Source of the DNA: Candidatus Levyibacteriota bacterium
Lineage (GTDB): Bacteria; Patescibacteriota; Microgenomatia; Levybacterales; UBA12049
Length of the DNA stretch: 40,579 bases
Direction: 5' to 3'
Assembly (NCBI GenBank): GCA_016204425.1
Contig: JACQKR010000036.1
Coordinates: 1 to 40,579 of the forward strand
Shown here in pieces: positions 16,998-23,044 of this stretch (position 1 is its first letter; every line of letters begins with the position of its first letter). The translations under genes and the position numbers were made by a program. The notes under the pieces were generated by a model that searched no databases, was not told where the DNA came from, and saw only the letters and a list, made by a program, of their open reading frames with translations.

Positions 16998-18212
16998 ATG
17001 TTACTTTATAATTCTCAAACGCGGAAAAAAGAATTGTTTGTCCCACTGGATAAAAAAACGGTAAAGATATATGTCTGTGGCATTACCCCGTATGACACAA
17101 CGCATCTCGGACACGCATTTACCTATACGATATTTGATGTATTTCTCCGGTATGTAGCCTATAAGGGTTTCGATGTTCAGTACGTACAAAATGTTACCGA
17201 TATCGATGATGATATTCTCAAGAAAGCGAAAGAAGTTGGAAGAGATTGGAGAGAGCTTGGTGATTACTGGACCAATCGATTTCTTTCCGACATGCGGTCG
17301 TTGAACATCCTGCCACCCACGCATTATGTCAAGGCGACAGGATCAATTGGGAAAATTATTGAGATTACAAAAGGGCTCATTACGAAAGAGTTTGCATATG
17401 AGAACGACGGCAACGTCTATTTCGATTATAAAAAATTTAAGTCATATGGAGCATTGAGTAAGTTGACCGAGAAACAGATGCTTCTTATTGCAAGAGAGCG
17501 CGGGGGAAATCCGGATGATACTTTAAGAAAACATCCGCTTGATTTTCTTCTCTGGCAAAAATCCAAAAAAGATGAGCCGTTCTGGGAGAGTCCATGGGGC
17601 CTGCCTGCCGCCCGCCTGCCGGCAGGGCAGGGCAGGCAGGGAAAAGGTCGTCCCGGCTGGCATATCGAGTGTTCAGCGATGATTCATCAATATCTCGGCG
17701 AGCAAATAGACATCCATGGTGGAGGAAGAGACCTTATCTTCCCGCATCATGAAAGCGAAATTGCACAGTCTGAAAGTTACACGGGTAAGCGTCCGTTTGT
17801 CGGATATTGGATGCATATTGCAATGCTTTTGCATGAGGGTGAAAAGATGTCAAAGTCCCTTGGAAATCTGGTTATGGTAAAAGATTTATTGAAAAAGTAC
17901 TCAGCAAATGCGATCAGATGGATGTTTTTAACACATCACTATCGGGTACCGTGGGAATTTCATGAGGAAGAAATAAAGGAAGCAGAGAAAAATATTGTTG
18001 CAATAAAAACAGCATTAGAAGTAAAAACAAACGAAGGACGAAAGAATCTCTATTGCATAAAAAAGTTTGAATTTTTCATGGAGGATGACATCAATGCTCC
18101 TGATGCATTACACGTTCTTAGGAAAATAGCGAAAAGGATTACTGAGGATAATGAAGTTCATTTGCAAAAATCTCTTCGGGGGCTCGTTGAAATTTTGGGA
18201 TTTCAATTTTAA
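16998..18212 (+). CDS. cysS: Cysteinyl-tRNA synthetase with 14-residue repeat-encoded insertion
   Basis: A 404-residue class I synthetase. The HIGH-type motif is THLGHAF, and the signature is EKMSKSLGN. Zinc ligands are visible in YVCGITPYD, in GWHIECSAM and in FPHHESEIAQSE. Between PWG and KGRPGWHIE there are exactly 14 extra residues, encoded by the 42-bp palindromic element at 17600-17641. The insertion is next to the zinc and active-site region yet keeps the frame. The C-terminus is somewhat shorter than in E. coli CysS (461), with a reduced anticodon-binding part. Confidence 0.95.
   Translation: MLLYNSQTRKKELFVPLDKKTVKIYVCGITPYDTTHLGHAFTYTIFDVFLRYVAYKGFDVQYVQNVTDIDDDILKKAKEVGRDWRELGDYWTNRFLSDMRSLNILPPTHYVKATGSIGKIIEITKGLITKEFAYENDGNVYFDYKKFKSYGALSKLTEKQMLLIARERGGNPDDTLRKHPLDFLLWQKSKKDEPFWESPWGLPAARLPAGQGRQGKGRPGWHIECSAMIHQYLGEQIDIHGGGRDLIFPHHESEIAQSESYTGKRPFVGYWMHIAMLLHEGEKMSKSLGNLVMVKDLLKKYSANAIRWMFLTHHYRVPWEFHEEEIKEAEKNIVAIKTALEVKTNEGRKNLYCIKKFEFFMEDDINAPDALHVLRKIAKRITEDNEVHLQKSLRGLVEILGFQF
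17600..17641. repeat. 42-bp GC-rich palindromic element inside cysS
   Basis: The 42 bp begin CCTGCCTGCCGCCC and end GCAGGGCAGGCAGGG, with an internal CTGCCGGCAG palindrome. It is identical, base for base and in the same strand orientation, to 24262-24303, which is read in the opposite direction by its host gene. It adds 14 codons to cysS. Confidence 0.9.
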
Positions 18213-18257
18213 AAATACAAAAGCACTTCATTTACTATTGCCTGTTCTTGGTTTTGT

Positions 18258-18287
18258 TTGACGAAAAGCCTTATAGTGTGCTAAACT
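18258..18287 (+). promoter_or_regulatory. Promoter of the DGR variable protein gene
   Basis: TTGACG (18258-18263), an 18-bp spacer and TAAACT (18282-18287), with the ATG 9 nt later at 18297. TATAGTGT and CCTGAA in this region recur before the gene at 20017, suggesting shared control. Confidence 0.5.
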
Positions 18288-18296
18288 CCTGAACTA

Positions 18297-19213
18297 ATGG
18301 AAAGAGTAGTAGCAAGAATAGCAAAAGATCCTCGCAACCAAGATCCAGTTCAGCAATTTGCTGTTGAAAGCGCATTGCGAATGCTTTTTGATGCAGGTGT
18401 TGTAGATCCAGGTGCAGACGCAATTATTGCTGCTTTATCACGCAAGCTCGAATAGAAGCTTCTGAACGACCACGAGAAGCAGTACTGCCTTCAGCAGACC
18501 AGTTAGTCCATTCTGAGAGAGAAGCACTTGGAGCATTTTTCGGAAAAGACATTGCTGTTCCAGAGCCTCCTAGTGGTTTACTCACTACTCTTGAGAGATT
18601 AGGTGAGCTCAATATTGCTGGCTTTGATCCTCACTATCTTCCCAAGCAATCCTTAAAAGAACGAGATAAATTGCCGGGTTGGAAAGTAAAACCAGAGCAT
18701 TGGTTCTGGGAACAAATAAAAGATGGAAATCTCCCTCAAGATGCAGCAACGCTTAAAGAGGGCTGGTACCTCGTTGATAGGAGAGGAAAGCCAAATTACC
18801 AAGATGATAAGCAAATGTATGAGGATGATTACCTTGCTCCGTTCATGGAGAATCTTAGAGAAACAGGTAGAGTTCAAAAATACCGTTTTGTTCCTGATAA
18901 TTCTCGCTTTGGTGCCTCAGCAGATGAGATTGAACAGGTTATACTTCCAGAGTTGGCTAGTATTTTGGGATCCGAAGGCATTGTAAGAAGTAAAAGAGAA
19001 ATTGAATTCAACGTCTTAGGGAATATGCACTATCCAGAATGGGGAGAAACAAATACATGGGAATGGTACGCAGATAAATTCGAGGACGATAGCCGTCTCA
19101 TCGGTGGTCACTCTGGCGGTGGTGGTCTGGCGCATGTCAGCTACGATTGGTCTGACAACCGGCATGACGGGGTCGGTTTTGCTCCTCTGGTAGAATTTCC
19201 CTCAGAAGCTTGA
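18297..19213 (+). CDS. DGR variable protein, with a frameshift
   Basis: The probable target gene of the diversity-generating retroelement. The first frame runs from the ATG at 18297 to a stop at 18453-18455 (52 codons). The second frame is open from 18392 to 19213. Protein-like sequence switches from the first to the second near 18431-18450, so one base has probably been gained or lost, or the base calls are wrong there. Joined, the product would be about 300 residues without signal peptide or membrane helix. The last 45 residues have the C-type-lectin-like variable segment (DWSDNR, VGFAPLVEFP) encoded by the variable repeat at 19078-19193. No slippery heptamer is seen at the shift. The ligand is unknown. 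Confidence 0.8.
19078..19193 (+). repeat. DGR variable repeat (VR)
   Basis: 116 bp at the 3' end of the variable protein gene, matching 19534-19649 at 102 of 116 positions with no gaps. Twelve of the 14 differences are at template adenines (to G or C). The other two are G to C (VR 19133) and T to G (VR 19171). Confidence 0.93.
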
Positions 19214-19338
19214 TACCTTGGTTGCTTTTCTCCTGGCATATCCTTGGAATTTGATGCTTGAAAACTTGGATAAATTTTCCTACACTTTTCTTGATGAGGT
19301 TCATGCATTCTCTAGCTACGGCTTAGAATCGCCGCATC

Positions 19339-19408
19339 TTTTATTGGGTACAGATTTCCGAGTTTTTATCTCCGCTGCGGAGATAAAAAGAGTACTTCTC
19401 CAATAAAA
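19339..19408. repeat. Nested palindrome (cruciform-like) between VR and TR
   Basis: Three nested inverted pairs: TTTTATTGG (19339-19347) with CCAATAAAA (19400-19408); GTAC (19348-19351) with GTAC (19392-19395); and TTTTTATCTCCGC (19363-19375) with GCGGAGATAAAAA (19377-19389). DGR targets are known to need a hairpin downstream of the VR. This could be that element, a terminator, or both. Confidence 0.7.
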
Positions 19409-19533
19409 CAGAGAGGGAAGAGAACTACGTGCCTTAAGCTTAGTGCTCGTATGTAGAGAGCAGAATAAAATACAGGAAAGATAGTTGTTAACAGAACCTA
19501 AATTTCCAGTGATGCAAGAAGGCTTAGGCATTT

Positions 19534-19649
19534 ATTCGAGGACGATAACCGTCTCATCGGTGGTAACTCTGACAATGGTGGTCTGGCGGATGTCAACTAC
19601 AATTGGTCTGACAACCGGAATGACGATATCGGTTTTGATCCTCTGATAG
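19534..19649 (+). repeat. DGR template repeat (TR)
   Basis: 116 bp, non-coding, in the same orientation as the VR and 340 bp downstream of it. By count it has 29 adenines, many in AAC or AAT triplets when read in the VR frame, the usual way DGR templates mark variable codons. It ends 4 bp before the stop codon of the convergent avd gene. No reverse transcriptase gene follows. Confidence 0.93.
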
Positions 19650-19653
19650 TCTC

Positions 19654-19941
19654 TCACATCTTTAGTGTTTTTATCCAGCCACCAAGCATTTTGCCGATCT
19701 CTAAAAGTTGCTCAACGAGTTGCTGGTACTTTTTATTGTCAAGGCATTTTGTTTCGAAAGCGAGTCTGAGTAGTATTTTGAGAAGATCAAGCTTTATGCT
19801 TACTTTTTGTAAGACAGGGAGCTTTTGTTCACGTGGAAGATACCCCGCTAGGATGATATTTTCAAAAATTTCTAGACTAACTTGATCTATTTTTTGACCG
19901 AGCGTGTATCTTTTGCCTTTTGGAAAAAGAGAAAGGAGCAT
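19654..19941 (-). CDS. avd: Avd-like DGR accessory variability determinant
   Basis: A 95-residue all-helical protein resembling Avd and 23S rRNA intervening-sequence-type four-helix bundles. The N-terminal YTLGQKIDQVSLEIFENI, central KLDLLKILLRLAFE and C-terminal LLEIGKMLGGWIK match the pattern in Bordetella phage Avd (EVGRILGSWI). Avd forms a basic pentamer that binds the DGR reverse transcriptase and template RNA. The protein is rich in Lys. It is shorter than bAvd (128) and on the strand opposite the TR and VR, which is unusual. A TAGATA box lies 9 nt before the ATG, predicting a leaderless mRNA. Confidence 0.87.
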   Translation of the reverse strand: MLLSLFPKGKRYTLGQKIDQVSLEIFENIILAGYLPREQKLPVLQKVSIKLDLLKILLRLAFETKCLDNKKYQQLVEQLLEIGKMLGGWIKTLKM

Positions 19942-19974
19942 TTTATACGGTATCTAGGCAACCAGGACATTTGT

Positions 19975-20006
19975 TTGACAGAGCAGCAAAAGTATAGTGT
20001 ATGAAT
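19975..20006 (+). promoter_or_regulatory. Possible promoter of the gene at 20017
   Basis: A perfect TTGACA (19975-19980) precedes TATAGTGT (19993-20000) and TATGAA (20000-20005, 19-bp spacing). TATAGTGT and CCTGAA are shared with the promoter region at 18258-18295. The exact -10 is uncertain. Confidence 0.4.
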
Positions 20007-20016
20007 ACCTGAAGAT

Positions 20017-20430
20017 ATGGCAGTGCAGGAAACTCGTCCGGGTGGTCACAAGGATATTACGATGCTTTCACGGGCAGCTCTCTTGAAGGAGACATCTGAC
20101 TCAGGACTTGAGCCTGAAGAAAAAGCTCACAACAGATTTCTTCATGACCTAGCGACCAATAATAATGTTGTTGGAGTCGCGTATCTCCCGCAAGGGACAC
20201 AAGGAAGGGGTTCTCGGCTTGGCGTTCTCCTAAGAGAAGTTGGCGTTGGTGAGGGAAAAGAAGCGGTTCCACCTCCTGTTGCTGTTGGGAAATTAACGAA
20301 AAGTTTAAAAAGAAGAAGTCCTCCAGTCTCATATATCATCGTTGGTAACCATTCAGTAGAGGATATTGTCGCACAACAGAGTGCTGGAGCAATTAACGGT
20401 ACGCAGCCAAGAGTTATCCTGTTTTCGTAA
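20017..20430 (+). CDS. Hypothetical protein next to the DGR
   Basis: A 137-residue protein that I do not recognise. It has no signal peptide or membrane helix. Residues 1-50 are charged and likely helical. The middle has two short beta-like stretches (NVVGVAYLP, SRLGVLLREVGV) and the end another (PVSYIIVGNHS, QPRVILFS). Its promoter region resembles that of the DGR variable protein. It overlaps the convergent yqeY gene by 17 bp at the 3' end. A DGR-linked role is only suggested by position. Confidence 0.6.
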   Translation: MAVQETRPGGHKDITMLSRAALLKETSDSGLEPEEKAHNRFLHDLATNNNVVGVAYLPQGTQGRGSRLGVLLREVGVGEGKEAVPPPVAVGKLTKSLKRRSPPVSYIIVGNHSVEDIVAQQSAGAINGTQPRVILFS

Positions 20431-20872
20431 GTGATTCTTTTACAAGCTTACTCACGAGATTTCCATCCGCTTTCCCTTTTACCTTCGGCATCAGGTTTCC
20501 CATGACCTTGCCGATGTCTTGCATAGAAGCTGCGCCTGTTTGCTGGATTGCTTCTGAAACAAGTTGCTTAATTTCTTCCTCACCCATTTGTTCAGGGAGA
20601 TACGATTCAAGTATTTTGAGCTCAACTGTCTCTTTTTCAACCAAATCCTGCCTGCCTGCTGATTGAAATTGTTCAATTGAGTCTTTTCGCTGCTTTGCTT
20701 CTTTTTGTATGACTGCCAACGTATCTTCATCGGTAGCTGTGTATCCGGCGCCACCTTTTTGGATTTCATAATAATTGATTGCAGAAAGAAGCATACGAAG
20801 CGTTGACGTCGAAACGACGTCTTTTGCAAGCATCGATTTTTTTAACTCATCCTGAAGTTGCTGTTTTGTCAT
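20414..20872 (-). CDS. yqeY: GatB/YqeY domain protein
   Basis: A 152-residue stand-alone YqeY protein, similar to the tail domain of GatB. MTKQQLQDELKKSM at the start, YYEIQKGG, EQFQSAGRQDLVEKE, LESYLPEQM and the C-terminal MGKVMGNLMPKVKGKADG-like segment are family features. Function is unsettled, with tRNA-dependent amidation proposed. The start at 20872 is chosen because TATAAT lies 6 nt upstream. A longer in-frame ATG at 20908 lies in a GC-rich hairpin element. Confidence 0.92.
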   Translation of the reverse strand: MTKQQLQDELKKSMLAKDVVSTSTLRMLLSAINYYEIQKGGAGYTATDEDTLAVIQKEAKQRKDSIEQFQSAGRQDLVEKETVELKILESYLPEQMGEEEIKQLVSEAIQQTGAASMQDIGKVMGNLMPKVKGKADGNLVSKLVKESLTKTG

Positions 20873-20878
20873 AGCAGT

Positions 20879-20884
20879 ATTATA
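20879..20884 (-). promoter_or_regulatory. -10 box of yqeY, leaderless start
   Basis: Minus-strand TATAAT, then ACTGCT, then the ATG at 20872. The same TATAAT-type box, ACTGCT and ATG arrangement precedes the Crp/Fnr gene at 40318. Confidence 0.55.
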
Positions 20885-20927
20885 TACCACTCCGCCCCGC
20901 CCCGCCAAGCGGGGCTTCGTTGGGTAT
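20884..20927. repeat. Dispersed hairpin element, copy 2
   Basis: Second copy of the element at 4776-4814, with one more CCGCC unit. It is bounded by ATACC and GGTAT with a stem of GCCCCGC and GCGGGGC around CAA. One edge overlaps the -10 of yqeY. Downstream on the plus strand, GAGGAG and an ATG (20964) open a frame of only three codons. Confidence 0.65.
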
Positions 20928-20971
20928 TATAATTATTTATATTTTGAAAACAGAGGAGTATACATGAAACA

Positions 20972-21757
20972 CTAATAGACATTCACTAATCCACGTTGCA
21001 GTACTTTCTTAAAACTTTTCCAGAGGAATATCAGTGCCAGTGTCAGATAAACGAGATTCAAAAGCAAACTGATTACCAACTTCATCGGATCAAGTACGCC
21101 TTGAAACAACACTTCTCTTGCTCCTTCAAAAATGTAGCTTGTCGGAAGACAACGGGCAATAAATTGTGCCCATCCAGGTAAAATATCAACCGGATAGTAA
21201 ATCGCAGAGAATGGTGCGAAAGCCCACGCCGTGGTCCACGCAAGTGTTTGTACTTTTGTGCCGTAACGCAGAATAATTCCTGCAATGGTGAATCCTAATG
21301 CCCAACCGCTCATGATAAGTAGAATCATAAACGGGATCATGAGAAAGCCAAAGGTAAAAATATGCGTTTGAAAGAGGACAAATGCCACAATCATTGCAAC
21401 AATAGTACTCATAAGTCCTTTCACAAGGCTCAATATCAGGAGTGCGCTTACCCACTCTGAAAATTTCAATGGCGACACAAAAAGATTTATAAGATTCTTA
21501 TCCCACATCTCCGAGAGAAGACTAATTGATAATTCATATTCTGCCCTCCAGGCAAAGATCCAGAAAATAATTCCTGAAATAATTGCGATCACAAAAAGCG
21601 TAGGATCTGGAGAGAATTGTTTAAAGTATGAGATAGTCAACCCCCACATAACAAGGTCAATAACCGGCCAATAGAAGACCTCGCTGAGGCGGTCCCAGCT
21701 ATGTCGAAGATCGAACAAGTACCGTAAAATAATTCCTTTTATTCTATGTAGTTTCAT
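20972..21757 (-). CDS. ABC-2 type exporter permease
   Basis: A 261-residue membrane protein with about six hydrophobic spans (around 28-48, 58-75, 105-130, 135-160, 170-190 and 228-250). It matches ABC-2 permeases: an N-terminal amphipathic helix, WRAEYELSISLLSEMWDKNLINL, and the ATSYI-like LPTSYIFEGAREV before the last span. It is expressed from the same strand as, and overlaps by 4 bp, the ATPase gene upstream. Substrate is unknown. Confidence 0.9.
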   Translation of the reverse strand: MKLHRIKGIILRYLFDLRHSWDRLSEVFYWPVIDLVMWGLTISYFKQFSPDPTLFVIAIISGIIFWIFAWRAEYELSISLLSEMWDKNLINLFVSPLKFSEWVSALLILSLVKGLMSTIVAMIVAFVLFQTHIFTFGFLMIPFMILLIMSGWALGFTIAGIILRYGTKVQTLAWTTAWAFAPFSAIYYPVDILPGWAQFIARCLPTSYIFEGAREVLFQGVLDPMKLVISLLLNLVYLTLALIFLWKSFKKVLQRGLVNVY

Positions 21758-22701
21758 TTTACCTTTGCAATTGAGAAAAAATAATCTTCAAGAGAAGGTT
21801 TATCGATGCTTATCTCGTCAAAAACTATTTGTTCTCTTGAAAGTTTTTGAAGGAAATCGGATAGTTCCTTTTCTTGCATATCTATACGGATATATTTTCC
21901 TTTCAAAGAATAAGAGAGTTTTTGTTTTTCACAATATTCGATGAGCTTTTCCATATTTTCTGAGACGAGTAGTTCGATATGACTCACTGCTATTTTTTTT
22001 GCGAGATTCTGCGGAAGATCATCTGCAATGATTTTTCCGTTATTGATAAAAATAACCCGATCACAAAGCTCCTCGATTTCAGCCATATTGTGTGATGTGA
22101 TAAGGACAGAAACGTCATACGTTTTCCGTTGTTCTTCAATAATATTTCGGACATGGAGTGCCACTTCAGGATCAAGCGATGCAGTCGGTTCATCAAGAAG
22201 AAGCACTTTTGGATAATTTATGAACGCTTTCGCCAAGTTGACCCGCGTTTTCTGTCCTGCAGAAAGATTCGCAATTTCTTTCTTCAATAATTTTTCAAGA
22301 CGAAATGACTCAACAATACGGTTTATTCTTTCTTTCCTGTTTGGAATATCGTAGAGATAAGAAATAAAGGTGAGACACTCGGCAACAGTCAATCGCCAGG
22401 GGAATTGCGTGTATGTAGTTGAGAAATTAACTTGTTCCAGTACTTCTTCTCGATGTTTGTGAAGATCTTTTCCGAAATAGGCAACGATTCCTGATGTAGG
22501 AGTGAGTACGCCGAGCAGCATTTGCATTGTCGTTGTTTTTCCGGCTCCGTTTGGACCGAGAAATCCGACAATTTCTCCACTTTTGACAGTGAAGGAGATA
22601 TCATCAACTGCAGTAAAATAATTGCCTCGTCCAGAGGACGACCAGCCTTTGGCTGGAAATTGTTTTGTGAGGTTTTTCACCTCTAAAATGACGTTAGACA
22701 T
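21754..22701 (-). CDS. ABC exporter ATP-binding subunit
   Basis: A 315-residue ABC-2-type ATPase: Walker A GPNGAGKTT, signature LSAGQKTR, Walker B VLLLDEPTASLDPE and H-loop TSHNMAE. After the nucleotide-binding domain a C-terminal region of about 80 residues follows, as in drug or polysaccharide exporters. Near residues 18-27 (GWSSSGRGN) the DNA contains two tandem hairpins (22628-22656), so this loop may come from an inserted palindromic element. It overlaps the permease gene by 4 bp. Substrate unknown. Confidence 0.93.
   Translation of the reverse strand: MSNVILEVKNLTKQFPAKGWSSSGRGNYFTAVDDISFTVKSGEIVGFLGPNGAGKTTTMQMLLGVLTPTSGIVAYFGKDLHKHREEVLEQVNFSTTYTQFPWRLTVAECLTFISYLYDIPNRKERINRIVESFRLEKLLKKEIANLSAGQKTRVNLAKAFINYPKVLLLDEPTASLDPEVALHVRNIIEEQRKTYDVSVLITSHNMAEIEELCDRVIFINNGKIIADDLPQNLAKKIAVSHIELLVSENMEKLIEYCEKQKLSYSLKGKYIRIDMQEKELSDFLQKLSREQIVFDEISIDKPSLEDYFFSIAKVK
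22628..22656. repeat. Two tandem small hairpins inside the ABC ATPase gene
   Basis: CGTCC-AGA-GGACG (22628-22640) and CCAGCC-TTT-GGCTGG (22642-22656) are adjacent perfect hairpins in coding sequence, near the N-terminus before Walker A. They may be a remnant of a dispersed palindrome. Confidence 0.5.
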
Positions 22702-22709
22702 AGTAGTAC

Positions 22710-22875
22710 GTCATCCTGAATCCTGAACTAAATTCAGGACAAGTTTTATTTCAGGATCCCTTGAATGTTGTAAAGACCTGCCTGCCCTGCCTGCCGGCAG
22801 GCAGGCGGCAAGGCAGGGATTCTGAATCAAGCTGAAAGTCCTGCGGCACAACGTGCGGCATGGGTTCAGAATGAC
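22710..22875. repeat. 166-bp palindromic element with a nested 42-bp element
   Basis: The ends GTCATCCTGAA (22710-22720) and TTCAGAATGAC (22865-22875) are inverted repeats with one mismatch. Inside is a third, variant copy of the 42-bp GC-rich element (22777-22818). It occupies most of the 343-bp gap between the CCA-adding enzyme and ABC genes. No gene was seen in that gap. Confidence 0.65.
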
Positions 22876-23044
22876 AATTATTTTGTCTGAGTAGGAACTC
22901 GCGGTTACCGAAGAAGTGCAGCAGTTACGTTCTTAAAATGGGTAATTGAAATAGCATACGTAAAAAGGCAGATCCTCGTGTTTCACTCCTGCGAACCAGG
23001 AATTCTAAGCTCAACTATGTCGCATTATAGAAAGAATGTCTGAT

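Noticed and set aside
18431-18450. Programmed -1 frameshifting in the DGR variable protein gene
   Set aside because: No X-XXY-YYZ slippery heptamer or clear downstream structure is seen, so an indel or sequencing error is simpler.
19218-19406. Plus-strand 62-codon frame between VR and TR
   Set aside because: It ends inside the nested palindrome, has no ribosome binding site and no recognisable domain.
20646-20662. CCTGCCTGCCTGC in yqeY, resembling the 42-bp GC-rich element
   Set aside because: The encoded AGRQDLVEKE is a normal conserved part of YqeY proteins, so this is ordinary coding sequence.
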